NCBI GenBank assembly: GCA_036652735.1
Contig: JAVVVI010000001.1
Coordinates: forward strand, 1 to 64,000
Source of the DNA: JAGOGN01 sp036652735
Lineage (GTDB): Bacteria; Bacillota; Clostridia; Lachnospirales; Lachnospiraceae
Reading direction: 5' to 3'
Length of the DNA stretch: 64,000 bases
Shown here: in pieces, positions 1 to 9,267 of the stretch
Position numbering within the stretch: position 1 is the first letter of the stretch
How the letters are laid out: every line of letters starts with the position of its first letter
Made by a program: the position numbers and the translations under genes
Notes under the pieces: generated by a model
What the model was told of the DNA's origin: nothing
Databases searched by the model: none
What the model saw: only the letters and a program-made list of their open reading frames with translations

Positions 1-25
1 TACTATGCCTATTTTATCATGTCAA
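1..25 (-). promoter_or_regulatory. Promoter -35 element at the left edge, pointing out of the window
   Basis: On the minus strand a perfect TTGACA lies at 25-20. It is followed by 17 bases and then TA at the window edge, which would begin a -10 box cut off by the boundary. This suggests that the gene to the left has its own promoter downstream of kamC. Only the -35 half is visible, so this is tentative. Confidence 0.35.
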
Positions 26-79
26 TATTAAAAATAGACAATAGTTTGATATTTTTTTAACTTATATGCACAAACCTTA

Positions 80-1540
80 CTAACTCTCCGTATTGATATA
101 ATTTAAGACTTCTTTTTGCAGCCCTAAAAGGCAGCATACATGAATGGCATCTCTTGGGCAATCCTCTTGGTCAAGAACCCGGTATATTCCATAGTCCATA
201 TATCTTCCTATCAGATCAATCCGCTCCTGTTCTCCAAGGCCGCTCAGTTCCTGTTCCATGCTCTCCATGCTTTTTTTCTTTAATCCATAGACCTGATAAT
301 GTCTATTTGCATATTCCGCAACATGATCATAATGTGTGGCAAGAAGTGTCATTGCTTTTTGTGTATTTAAATAACGCACCACTGCACGAACAATTTGCGC
401 TCCTTCATGGGGATTGGTGCCTCTGGCAAGTTCATCCAGCATTAAGAACCCAAATCCATTTGGTATTTCATTAAGGGCTTCTTTTAGGCGGACAATCTCA
501 CCTCCAAAGCTGGACAGTCCATCCTTCATGGATTGAAATTCTTCTGCAATTAAGAATAAATAATCCAATAATGGTACCTTTGCTTCTGCTGAAAAGACAT
601 AGAATCCACATTGTGCCAAATATAGATTTAATACAACCGTACGTAATGCTACACTTTTTCCACCCATATTCGCGCCGGTAATAACGGTGACTCCTTCGCT
701 CATCTCAATGGTTACAGGTGCAAATTTCTTTCCCTTTGCGCCTAAAGAGTCCTGAATTTGAGGGTTTTGCATTGACTGGAAATAAAGTTCTGAATCCGTT
801 ATAATCGGTGGTATTCCATGAAATTTTATTGCTATTTTTGCTTTCTGTATTATAAAGTCAAGGCACCCCACCATGTTCAGATTCTCTGAAATAAGATCCA
901 GATCTCCCCTGATCTGTTCCGTTAACGTTATTCTAACGGCCTGTTCCTGCTCATCTTCCAGTATTACCAGTTCTCTGCGTTCCCTTCCTAGTTCCTGGAG
1001 CTTTGCCTCACTATGTTCCTGACGAAGTGATACCTCAATCTGTTTTTTTCGGATTCTGGTTTTTCCAAGGGATTCTGAGTATGCCTCGCTGATATAAAAA
1101 CTGGGAATTCTTTTTTTCTCCGGATCCAGTACATTTAATGGGTTGGTTACATCTTCCAATGTTATGTAGTTTAGATTTAATTTTGTTTTTAGTTCATTAA
1201 ATATTGGGAGCATCTTATCAATTTGAATTAATACACTTTTTAGTTCAAAAAATTCCACATCACTTAAGCACATTTTTTTTGCTTTTTTCAGGGAGCCTCT
1301 AACTTCTTTCATAGTCATCATAATTCGTTCCAGTTGCCCGAACTCTACTGTATATTCTTCCATACCCTGAACCACGCATCCCAGCTCATAGAGTTCCCGT
1401 AAGAGTTCCTCTCTTTCCGATCTTTTATAGGGCTTCACACCCTTGATTTCATCATATCCATAAGGGGTATCCGGTGTCATCTGTTCCAAAACAAACTGAA
1501 ATCCAATGGATTTTCGCTGATCTATTCCTAATTTCTTCAT
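80..1540 (-). CDS. kamC: MutS-like ATPase, lysine 5,6-aminomutase reactivase ATPase KamC
   Basis: A 486-residue protein with only the C-terminal MutS-type ATPase: Walker A GANMGGKS near residue 290 and a Walker B stretch (FLMLDEL) near residue 365. The DNA-mismatch-binding domains of true MutS are absent. Paired with the next gene it matches the KamB/KamC pair of lysine-fermentation clusters, which is thought to reactivate the B12/PLP-dependent lysine 5,6-aminomutase. The start is ATG at 1540 behind GGAGG; it overlaps the kamB stop by one base (TGATG), so the two are translationally coupled. The aminomutase genes themselves are not in the window. It could instead serve a related aminomutase such as ornithine 4,5-aminomutase. 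Confidence 0.75.
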   Translation of the reverse strand: MKKLGIDQRKSIGFQFVLEQMTPDTPYGYDEIKGVKPYKRSEREELLRELYELGCVVQGMEEYTVEFGQLERIMMTMKEVRGSLKKAKKMCLSDVEFFELKSVLIQIDKMLPIFNELKTKLNLNYITLEDVTNPLNVLDPEKKRIPSFYISEAYSESLGKTRIRKKQIEVSLRQEHSEAKLQELGRERRELVILEDEQEQAVRITLTEQIRGDLDLISENLNMVGCLDFIIQKAKIAIKFHGIPPIITDSELYFQSMQNPQIQDSLGAKGKKFAPVTIEMSEGVTVITGANMGGKSVALRTVVLNLYLAQCGFYVFSAEAKVPLLDYLFLIAEEFQSMKDGLSSFGGEIVRLKEALNEIPNGFGFLMLDELARGTNPHEGAQIVRAVVRYLNTQKAMTLLATHYDHVAEYANRHYQVYGLKKKSMESMEQELSGLGEQERIDLIGRYMDYGIYRVLDQEDCPRDAIHVCCLLGLQKEVLNYINTES

Positions 1541-2574
1541 CACTCATCCTCCATTACATTAAAAATCGGGCAGGTTATCTTCTCACTTATTTTTTCCATA
1601 AAAAGATCTTTATCAAAATGATTTCCATATGCTGAAAATGGATTTATCGTCACAGCAAGCAAATCGGTCTTAGAAAGGACCTCCATGGATGCCCCTTTTA
1701 TCTTCATTTTTGAGTACACATCATTGCATAAAAGTATCTTACTGCTGTCACCGGCAATAAACACCTTATCTTCCAGCTTTAAATTTGACATTAAAAGTGG
1801 CTTAATCACAAGGTCTGTTACCGCTCCCTTCAGATAACAATACTTCCAGTTCTCATGGGTTTTATCACTGAGATTCTCCAGCAGTCCGGCCGCTGTACAG
1901 GGAATTCCGTTCCCCTGCGGGTCCATTAATCTATATCGGTTGTGGAAATTCTCTTGCCTTCCCTCAACCTCGTTGTCCCCAATAAGCCCTCCATATTTAA
2001 ACGCCTTTAGAGACAGTAGTTCGGAAAAAAATTCCGTGTCCGCCACTACTCTGTCAATATTCTTATCATAAGAAGCTCCACTGCATAGAATGACCGATTG
2101 TGCCACTTTTGTGGAACATAAGGATTTTCTACTAATCGCACCATCAATAATAATCTTGTCCACACCATACCGGTTAAAAATACCTGAGACCTGAATCAGC
2201 TGTGTATTCGTAGATGGTCCCGCCAATTGTACATTTCCATCACTCAGGGCACGCACCACCACCACTTCTCCCATGGGTGTGTGAATTCCTGATGTATCCA
2301 GGATCTCTTTTGTTGTGTCACAAAATGGAAGCAGCCCTGCTGCGGTTGCAAGTATTGTTCCCTCCCGAACAAAAATTCCCGGCTTTAACGTCCCGGTTAC
2401 AATATCAGACGCTTCCCCATCCCGTCCAATGGAGGTAAGACCCATCCTGCATTTGGTTTTATCTAATTCCCTGATAATGCGATTTAAAACGGTTGTCTTT
2501 CCGGCATTTTTACACATTCCTGCCAGAGATAGCGAACGATTATCATTTACAAGATCCTTTAATACTGTCCCCAT
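1540..2574 (-). CDS. kamB: Lysine 5,6-aminomutase reactivase subunit KamB-like P-loop protein
   Basis: A 344-residue protein with an N-terminal P-loop (GMCKNAGKTT, residues 19-28), typical of a small nucleotide-binding chaperone subunit. It sits directly upstream of the MutS-like ATPase and is coupled to it, the arrangement known for KamB and KamC in lysine fermenters. The probable role is to help remove damaged cobalamin from the aminomutase; this is inferred from family and context. The start is ATG behind AGGGGGAAAGA. The gene begins nine bases after the permease stop, so the three are likely co-transcribed. Confidence 0.7.
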   Translation of the reverse strand: MGTVLKDLVNDNRSLSLAGMCKNAGKTTVLNRIIRELDKTKCRMGLTSIGRDGEASDIVTGTLKPGIFVREGTILATAAGLLPFCDTTKEILDTSGIHTPMGEVVVVRALSDGNVQLAGPSTNTQLIQVSGIFNRYGVDKIIIDGAISRKSLCSTKVAQSVILCSGASYDKNIDRVVADTEFFSELLSLKAFKYGGLIGDNEVEGRQENFHNRYRLMDPQGNGIPCTAAGLLENLSDKTHENWKYCYLKGAVTDLVIKPLLMSNLKLEDKVFIAGDSSKILLCNDVYSKMKIKGASMEVLSKTDLLAVTINPFSAYGNHFDKDLFMEKISEKITCPIFNVMEDE

Positions 2575-2583
2575 TCTTTCCCC

Positions 2584-3705
2584 CTACCACTTGCGAAATT
2601 CATTAAAATCATTCAAGGCCATTCGAATTGCTTTCAGGAAATTGTCAAAAATTCCGGTCCTGCATAAATTGATTAAAATCATGCCAATGGGAACAGCAAA
2701 TATCATTCCCAACACCCCACTGAATTTAAATCCCAAATACATGAAAAACAAGGCCAATAAAGGATTCATTCCAATGGAATCTCCTAAAATCTTAGGCTGG
2801 ATTACCTGTCGCACCAGCTGCGTCAACGCATATAGAATAACCAGTCCTATAGCAAGCTTATAATTTCCCGTCAATACCTTAAGAATTGCCCAGGGAACTA
2901 AGATTGTCCCTGTTCCAAAGAAGGGAAGCATGTCCAAAAATGCAACTAAAAGGGCAATTAAAAAGGAAAAATCAACTCTTAATATTAGAAGTCCAATCAC
3001 AACCATAATATAAACCACAACCATAATTTTAAACTGTGCCTTAAAATATCCACCAACTACCTGTTTTAATTCCGATGTAATTTCCATTATCTTTTCTTTT
3101 AGCTTTACCGGAAAGTAAGTCTCATACAGCTTTACAATTTTCACACGGTCCGCAATAAAGAAATAAGCAGCTAAAAAAGCAACAATGGTACCGATTAGAA
3201 TGGCCGGGAGATTCTGTGCTACATTTCCTGCTTTTTCCATCGTTGGCGTTCCAATTCCCTTTATAAAACTGCTTGCATAACTCCCTATATCTGATGTGAT
3301 CTCTGTAATTGTACTCTGCAATCCCATTGGAAGCTTTGCATAAAGATCCGAAAAGTTCTGTACAATATTACTGTAGTCTGCCTGGGCACCGGTATATAAT
3401 TCCGGAAGCATAAGAACAAGTTTTCCAATCTCCCCTACAAACTTTGCAACAATTGCGTATACTGCTGCCGCAACACCTACAATTACAAGAACAATAATAA
3501 TTGCAGATCCGTGCTTACGTACAATTTTCAGACGCCGCTCCAAGAATTTAACGAGAGGATTGGCAACGAGCGATATGAGCCAGCCTATCACAAATGGCAG
3601 GAAAAAAACTAAAATTTTAGGGCAGAGAAAAAACACAACAAATACTCCAAAAATAGGAAGAAGTATATTAATCATAATTTTTAAATATTTTGTGGAATTT
3701 TTCAT
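2584..3705 (-). CDS. AI-2E family transporter (PerM/YdbI-like permease)
   Basis: A polytopic membrane protein of about 373 residues with hydrophobic helices at the N-terminus, in the middle and in the C-terminal half. The segment with FLDMLPFFGTG followed by a Q-P-K motif is typical of the AI-2E/PerM family. Substrates of this family vary and none can be assigned here. The longest ORF begins at 3729, but an in-frame GAGGAGG lies inside its first codons, so I prefer the ATG at 3705. It heads a likely operon with kamB and kamC, an unexplained association. Confidence 0.8.
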   Translation of the reverse strand: MKNSTKYLKIMINILLPIFGVFVVFFLCPKILVFFLPFVIGWLISLVANPLVKFLERRLKIVRKHGSAIIIVLVIVGVAAAVYAIVAKFVGEIGKLVLMLPELYTGAQADYSNIVQNFSDLYAKLPMGLQSTITEITSDIGSYASSFIKGIGTPTMEKAGNVAQNLPAILIGTIVAFLAAYFFIADRVKIVKLYETYFPVKLKEKIMEITSELKQVVGGYFKAQFKIMVVVYIMVVIGLLILRVDFSFLIALLVAFLDMLPFFGTGTILVPWAILKVLTGNYKLAIGLVILYALTQLVRQVIQPKILGDSIGMNPLLALFFMYLGFKFSGVLGMIFAVPIGMILINLCRTGIFDNFLKAIRMALNDFNEFRKW

Positions 3706-3753
3706 TTTATGTGAAACCTCCTCATTCATGTTGGACCTGTAAACACACTTTTT

Positions 3754-4563
3754 CTATTTTTTTCTTCCATACAAATAGGTGGAAAAGTATAGAATTGATG
3801 CAAGAATAACAATCATTGGTCCGGTTGCAACGTTGGTAAAATATGAGATAATCAATCCAAGTATACCTGAGAACATGGAAAATAACAGTGCAAAGCCGTG
3901 ATACTCTCTTACATTTTGTGAGATATTTTTTGCGGATGCTGCCGGGAGAATTAAAAGTGCATTAATAATTAAGATTCCCACCCATTTTATAGAAATGGTT
4001 ACTACCAAAGCCACTAATACCGCAAATAAGTTCTCCATCAGAGCCAGTGGAATATGTCTGCTTTTTGCAAGTGTTCGATGTAGACTGATTGCTTGAAGTT
4101 TATTATATCCCAGAAGCCAGAACAGAATTGTAATGACAAATACCAGGAGCAGATATCCAATTTCCTTTGTGGTAATACTTAAAATATCTCCAATTAATAA
4201 GGCTGAATAGTTACTAAAATTACCTCCCTTTGACAAGATCGCCAGCCCAATTGCAATACTGCAGGAGGAAAAAACAGAAATCACTGTATCCGTTGCTGCA
4301 AAGTTCCTTCTTCCAATCACATTGAGGAGCAAAGCAAACACAATTGCAAATAAAACCATTGATATTCCCGTGTTTCTGCATCCCAATACAACCCCGATTG
4401 CAATTCCGGTTAACGCCGAATGTCCCAGCGCATCTGAAAAAAAGGCCATTTTGCGATTCACAATCATGGTTCCCATCAATCCAAATAAGGGTGAAATAAT
4501 CACAATTGCCAAAAGTGCATTTCGCATGAATTCATAGTTTAGAAAGGAAAACATCGCTTCCAT
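3754..4563 (-). CDS. znuB: Metal ABC transporter permease (ZnuB/MntB type)
   Basis: A 269-residue integral membrane protein of the ABC-3 family. The early segment ISPLFGLMGTMIVNRKMAFF followed by SDALGHSALTGIAIG is characteristic of zinc/manganese permeases. The ATG overlaps the stop of the upstream ATPase gene and has a GGAGGG ribosome site. It forms an operon with the ATPase (4563-5321) and binding protein (5318-6208). The metal is probably Zn2+ or Mn2+; sequence alone does not decide. Confidence 0.85.
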   Translation of the reverse strand: MEAMFSFLNYEFMRNALLAIVIISPLFGLMGTMIVNRKMAFFSDALGHSALTGIAIGVVLGCRNTGISMVLFAIVFALLLNVIGRRNFAATDTVISVFSSCSIAIGLAILSKGGNFSNYSALLIGDILSITTKEIGYLLLVFVITILFWLLGYNKLQAISLHRTLAKSRHIPLALMENLFAVLVALVVTISIKWVGILIINALLILPAASAKNISQNVREYHGFALLFSMFSGILGLIISYFTNVATGPMIVILASILYFSTYLYGRKK

Positions 4564-5321
4564 TACTGTTCCCTCCGTTCTATTGCCGGTTTTCCAAATG
4601 TCTTTGCAAATTCCGTACTTCTATATACTTCTTTTGCCGTTCCTTGTTTTAGTACTTTACAGTCCAGCAGTACCACGTGGTCCGCATAGTTTTCCACATA
4701 ATCCAAATCATGTGAAATCAACACAATTGCCAAATCAAAATTCTTCTTTAAATAGTCTATGGTTTTATAAAAAAGTGCCATTCCATTCCTGTCAATTCCT
4801 GAAACCGGTTCATCAAGGAGTAGAAGATTCGGCTCGTTCATAATCGCCATGGATAGCAATACCCGCTGCAATTGTCCTCCGGAAAGGTTACATACCTGCG
4901 CATCAATTAAATCTCCAACTTCAAAAATCATTAATGTCTCTTTTATTTTATCATAAAGCTTATGACTTTTGTGTAAAAATATCGGAAAATTTGACTGGTA
5001 ACATGCAATCATATCATAGACACTGACCGGTGTTTGTTTATCAATATTTAAGGTCTGCGGTACATAACCTATTTTTAATTTCTGCATTACCCCATCTTCC
5101 TGGTTTTTAAACTCTATACAGCCGGTATGGGGAAGATCATCTAAGATTGCACGGATCAATGTTGATTTTCCTGCACCATTTCTTCCAATAATTACTGTAA
5201 GTGTACCACAATGAATATGCAGGTTAATATCCTCTAAGATTACCTGCTCTCCCATCTTAATTCCAAGATTCTTCACCTTAATACAATGAAGACCACAAGG
5301 TGGATTCATTATTTTTTTCAC
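4563..5321 (-). CDS. znuC: Metal ABC transporter ATP-binding protein (ZnuC type)
   Basis: A 252-residue ABC ATPase: Walker A GRNGAGKST near residue 47, signature NLSGGQLQR near residue 144, Walker B LLLLDEP, and the switch histidine in ISHDLDYV. It energises import through the neighbouring permease. The start is GTG, sharing a GTGA overlap with the binding-protein stop, with GGAGG eight bases upstream. Tight overlaps on both sides indicate one transcription unit. Confidence 0.87.
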   Translation of the reverse strand: MKKIMNPPCGLHCIKVKNLGIKMGEQVILEDINLHIHCGTLTVIIGRNGAGKSTLIRAILDDLPHTGCIEFKNQEDGVMQKLKIGYVPQTLNIDKQTPVSVYDMIACYQSNFPIFLHKSHKLYDKIKETLMIFEVGDLIDAQVCNLSGGQLQRVLLSMAIMNEPNLLLLDEPVSGIDRNGMALFYKTIDYLKKNFDLAIVLISHDLDYVENYADHVVLLDCKVLKQGTAKEVYRSTEFAKTFGKPAIERREQ

Positions 5322-6208
5322 CGGAAAGCCTCCTTTAGAATCGCTATATTATCTTCCATTCCTTTTAAATAAGCATCTTTCTCATACGCTCCTCTTACCA
5401 GGGGATTGAGATACAGTACCTGGGCCGTTGTTTCCTTCTCAATTACATCACCCAATGCCTTTCCATATAACTCTTCTGCAAATATATATGCGACATTATT
5501 GTCCTTAACCGCTGCAATTACATCCGCTACCTCTCCTGCACTCACCTGTCGTTCTTCATCAAGATCCATAACATAAGAAATGTTCATTCCATAATCTTGT
5601 GCTAAATATCCAAATGCTTCATGAAAAAGAATAATGTTCTTTCCCTGCGTCTGCTGCGTCAACTCTGCTGTGCTATCGCTTAGGGTCTGAATCTCGTTCC
5701 TATATTTCTGCGTATTTTTCTGTATGATCTCTCTGTCCTCTGAATGAATCCCACTCATTCCTTTTTCGATTGCTGTTACCTGTTCCATATAACGCTGTAA
5801 ACTCATCCAGGCATGTGCATTGTCTTCTTTTAATTCAATTTCCTCACAGGTATTTATTATTTTGAGCTTGGGATACGCTTTTGCTACCTTGGATAGAAAG
5901 CTCTCAATTCCACCTCCATTTACCACAAAATAATCTGCTGTTGATAATAATTTCATATCCTCCGGTGTTAATTGATAATCATGAAGACAGCCTGTTTGTG
6001 GTTCACTCAAGTTCTTCAATTCAATATCCTTACATCCTGATAGTAAATTACTGGTTGCAATATACATTGGATAAAAAGAGGTCACAACCACCAATTTTTC
6101 ACTCTTTTTCTCTCCTTGTCCATAATTTAGGTAGAGTCCGGTAAGAATACCTCCAACCACTACCATAATCAATAACAACTGTATCACGAACCCATACTTA
6201 TGCTTCAA
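5318..6208 (-). CDS. znuA: Metal ABC transporter substrate-binding protein (ZnuA type)
   Basis: A 296-residue cluster-9 solute-binding protein. An N-terminal hydrophobic helix (about residues 8-26) should anchor or export it, but I see no lipobox cysteine, which is unusual for a Gram-positive binding protein. Histidines in GCLHDYQLTPED, NAHAWMS and LFHEAFGY, plus a C-terminal acidic residue, are the expected metal ligands. The long His-rich loop typical of ZnuA is missing, so Mn2+ or another metal is possible. It is the first gene of the importer operon. Confidence 0.82.
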   Translation of the reverse strand: MKHKYGFVIQLLLIMVVVGGILTGLYLNYGQGEKKSEKLVVVTSFYPMYIATSNLLSGCKDIELKNLSEPQTGCLHDYQLTPEDMKLLSTADYFVVNGGGIESFLSKVAKAYPKLKIINTCEEIELKEDNAHAWMSLQRYMEQVTAIEKGMSGIHSEDREIIQKNTQKYRNEIQTLSDSTAELTQQTQGKNIILFHEAFGYLAQDYGMNISYVMDLDEERQVSAGEVADVIAAVKDNNVAYIFAEELYGKALGDVIEKETTAQVLYLNPLVRGAYEKDAYLKGMEDNIAILKEAFR

Positions 6209-6256
6209 CTTCTCACATCCTCTCTCTTCTTTTCCGTTCTGTATAAATCGCTGAAA

Positions 6257-6295
6257 GCGTTGTAATCCCCCACAGAAGTGCCGGAATCACAACGC
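6257..6295. terminator. Long stem-loop between ysxC and znuA
   Basis: An imperfect inverted repeat with arms 6257-6269 and 6283-6295, about 13 pairs including G-U, and a 13-base loop. It lies just past the ysxC stop and before znuA. No uridine run follows on either strand, so it is a weak terminator at best. It could also be a processing or regulatory structure in the metal-importer leader. Confidence 0.4.
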
Positions 6296-6309
6296 CTTAA
6301 TTCTGTTGT

Positions 6310-6933
6310 CTATAATACTTCGTCCATTTTAGGCAAATTGGGGGAATCCTCTTCCAGCATTTTATCTATTAATTCCCATATTTCATCTCTTCCCTGCTTT
6401 GAGGGTGCGGAAAATGGAATAATTATGGTATCATCCAATACTCCCAATCCGGTGCGAATTGCTTTCAAATTTTTCTGAACCTGGCTTCTTTTTAATTTAT
6501 CCAGTTTTGTGGCAATAATAATGGGATGGAATCCCTGATACAGCACCCAATCGTACATCTCTTTATCATTTACCGATGGATCATGCCGAATATCAATTAA
6601 TAGAAAAACTGCTTTCAGCTGTTTGGAACTGTGCAAATAACGTTCTACCAGTGCCCCCCATTTTAACTTTTCTTCCTGAGAGACTTTTGCATAACCATAT
6701 CCCGGTAAATCAACCAGATACATTGCCTCGTTAATATTATAAAAATTAACCGTCTGGGTCTTTCCCGGCTGGGCACTTGTTCTGGCTAAGGATTTTCGGT
6801 ACATCAGTGCATTAATCAAGGAGGATTTCCCAACATTTGATTTTCCGGCAAACGCTACTTCCGGATACTGGTTCTCCGGAAATGTACTTGTAATTCCACA
6901 TACTGTTTCCAGATTGACCGTTTTAATTACCAT
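6310..6933 (-). CDS. ysxC: Ribosome biogenesis GTP-binding protein YsxC/EngB
   Basis: A 207-residue TRAFAC GTPase. G1 is GKSNVGKSS near residue 30, G3 is DLPGYG, and G4 is TKLDK. It is needed for 50S subunit assembly. It follows lonA with a three-base gap, the same order as in Bacillus (clpX, lon, ysxC), so it is the last gene of the proteostasis run. Length is normal. Confidence 0.95.
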   Translation of the reverse strand: MVIKTVNLETVCGITSTFPENQYPEVAFAGKSNVGKSSLINALMYRKSLARTSAQPGKTQTVNFYNINEAMYLVDLPGYGYAKVSQEEKLKWGALVERYLHSSKQLKAVFLLIDIRHDPSVNDKEMYDWVLYQGFHPIIIATKLDKLKRSQVQKNLKAIRTGLGVLDDTIIIPFSAPSKQGRDEIWELIDKMLEEDSPNLPKMDEVL

Positions 6934-6936
6934 AAT

Positions 6937-9252
6937 TTACTCCTTTATAAAGGCTGTTTCCAACACTTCTTCCATGTTCTCCACATATTTGATTTCAATG
7001 CCCTTTTTAATCTCTTCTGATAATTCCAGAATATCAGGCTCATTTTTCTTTGGTACACATACCAGTTTAATATTTGCATTCTTGGCAGCAAGAATTTTTT
7101 CCTTTAATCCACCAATTGGCAGCACGCGTCCCCGTAATGTAATCTCTCCTGTCATTGCCAAATCCGCTCTTACTTCTTTTTTTATAATTGCAGACAGCAT
7201 CGCTGTGGCCATGGTGATTCCTGCAGAGGGTCCATCTTTTGGGACAGCACCTTCCGGTATATGAATATGAATATCATTTTCTTTAAAAAATTCTTTCTTA
7301 ATCTGATAGTTCTCACTTACGGAACGTATGTAACTCAAGCCCGCCATTGCAGATTCCTTCATCACATCCCCCAGCTGCCCAGTTAACTGAATGTCACCTT
7401 TTCCCGGCATAATATTTACTTCTATCTGAAGGGTATCTCCACCAACACTGGTCCAGGCAAGTCCTCTTACAATTCCAATTTCATTGGATTCATTCGCCAT
7501 TTCAAAGGTATATTTTACTTTTCCCAGATATTTTTCCAAACCGGTTTCTGTGATTTTAACCGCCTTCTTGGGATTAACCGTAATCTCTCTTGCGGCTTTT
7601 CTGCACAATGCTCCAATTTTACGTTCCAGGTTACGTACACCGGATTCTTTGGTATATCCACTGATTATTTTCTTAAGCGCACCATCTGTAATACGAAGCT
7701 GTTCCTCCAGAATTCCATTTTTTTCAAACTGTTTCCGAATCAAATGTTCTCTGGCAATATGGAATTTTTCATTCTCCGTATAGCTGGTCACCTCTATTAT
7801 CTCCATTCGATCCAATAAAGGTCTTGGAACATCCTGAAGGGAATTTGCTGTTGCTATAAAGAATACTTCTGAGAGGTCTATTGGCAGCTCTACATAATGA
7901 TCCCGAAATTTACTGTTCTGTTCTGAGTCTAACACCTCTAATAAAGCGGATGAGGTATCTCCTTTGTAGTCACTGCTCACTTTGTCAATTTCATCTAATA
8001 GCATCAAGGGATTCTTCACGCCCGCCTGATGTATTCCGGTTGCAATTCTTCCCGGCATTGCACCAACATAAGTTCTTCGATGTCCCCGAATTTCAGCTTC
8101 ATCCCGAACACCTCCCAGACAGATTCGTACATATTTTTTATCTAGGGCACGGGCAATGCTTTTGGCAATACTGGTCTTGCCTGTTCCGGGTGGTCCCACA
8201 AGGCAAATAATTGGACTTTCTCCTTTTTTCGTAAGATTCCTTACTGCAAGAAATTCCAGCATTCGTTCTTTCACCTTTTCTAATCCATAATGATCTTCAT
8301 TCAATATTTTTTCAGCATTTATAATATCACGATTATCTTTGGATACCTTATTCCATGGCAATTCCAATAAGGTCTCAATATAACCCCTAATCACCGTACT
8401 TTCTGAAGAGCTTGTGGAAACACTCTTAAATCGCTCAATTTCTTTTGCGATTTTATCCTTCACTTCTTTATCTGCCTTTAGAGTCTTTAGCGTCTTAAGA
8501 TATGCTTCTGCATCTGAACCCGCATTGTCTTCTCCCAGCTCTTCCCTTATTAACTTTAGTTCTTCCCTGAGAATATATTCTTTCTGGTTCTTGTCTACTC
8601 TTTCTTTTACCTTTTGCTGAAAATCATTCTTAATACCAATTACTGTGATTTCCTGCATCAAAATCTCCTGAAGAGTCTCCATCTGCTCTTTGATTGTAAA
8701 TGCTTCCAGGATTCTTTGTTTTTCCAAATAAGATACTCCAATATTATTGGATATCAGGCGAACGATTTTATCCGGTTCCTGTATCGTAAGAATTTGTCTG
8801 GTATATTCTTTTCCCATCTTTGGATTCAATGCAACATATTTCTCAAATACTTCCTGCAAGGATCGAATCATACCTGCTGCTTCTTCTTTTGTCAAATCAT
8901 CCACTTCATCAATAAGTTCAATTTGTGCGCTTAAGAACTCCTCTCCCGGAAGTATTTCCAATATTTCCGCTCTTTGAATTCCTTCTACCAATACACGTAC
9001 CGTGCTTCCCTGCATCTTAATCACTTGTTTTACTATGGATACCGTACCCACGGAATATAAGGAAGCTCCGTCCGGCTCTTCCTCCTCCACATCTTTTTGG
9101 GACACCAAAAGAATCCTCTGATCCCCCATCATTGCTTTTTCCAATGCTTTTACTGATCGTTCTCTACTAACATCAAAATGTACTACAATTCCCGGCAATA
9201 TGGTTATTCCACGTAACGCCACTGTGGGAAGTACGTTTGTTAATTCTTTCAC
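6937..9252 (-). CDS. lonA: ATP-dependent endopeptidase La (Lon protease)
   Basis: A 771-residue LonA with the N-terminal substrate-binding domain, an AAA+ module (Walker A GPPGTGKTS near residue 355, Walker B LMLLDEIDK) and the C-terminal Ser-Lys protease domain (PKDGPSAG, with the catalytic lysine in the following conserved stretch). It degrades misfolded and regulatory proteins in the cytoplasm. It lies 15 bases downstream of clpX in the tig-clpP-clpX-lonA-ysxC run. Confidence 0.96.
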   Translation of the reverse strand: MKELTNVLPTVALRGITILPGIVVHFDVSRERSVKALEKAMMGDQRILLVSQKDVEEEEPDGASLYSVGTVSIVKQVIKMQGSTVRVLVEGIQRAEILEILPGEEFLSAQIELIDEVDDLTKEEAAGMIRSLQEVFEKYVALNPKMGKEYTRQILTIQEPDKIVRLISNNIGVSYLEKQRILEAFTIKEQMETLQEILMQEITVIGIKNDFQQKVKERVDKNQKEYILREELKLIREELGEDNAGSDAEAYLKTLKTLKADKEVKDKIAKEIERFKSVSTSSSESTVIRGYIETLLELPWNKVSKDNRDIINAEKILNEDHYGLEKVKERMLEFLAVRNLTKKGESPIICLVGPPGTGKTSIAKSIARALDKKYVRICLGGVRDEAEIRGHRRTYVGAMPGRIATGIHQAGVKNPLMLLDEIDKVSSDYKGDTSSALLEVLDSEQNSKFRDHYVELPIDLSEVFFIATANSLQDVPRPLLDRMEIIEVTSYTENEKFHIAREHLIRKQFEKNGILEEQLRITDGALKKIISGYTKESGVRNLERKIGALCRKAAREITVNPKKAVKITETGLEKYLGKVKYTFEMANESNEIGIVRGLAWTSVGGDTLQIEVNIMPGKGDIQLTGQLGDVMKESAMAGLSYIRSVSENYQIKKEFFKENDIHIHIPEGAVPKDGPSAGITMATAMLSAIIKKEVRADLAMTGEITLRGRVLPIGGLKEKILAAKNANIKLVCVPKKNEPDILELSEEIKKGIEIKYVENMEEVLETAFIKE

Positions 9253-9267
9253 TTCTTTTGCTCCTCT

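Noticed and set aside
80..1540. DNA mismatch repair protein MutS or MutS2
   Set aside because: Only the ATPase domain is present, no mismatch-binding, clamp or Smr domain; coupling with kamB favours the aminomutase reactivase.
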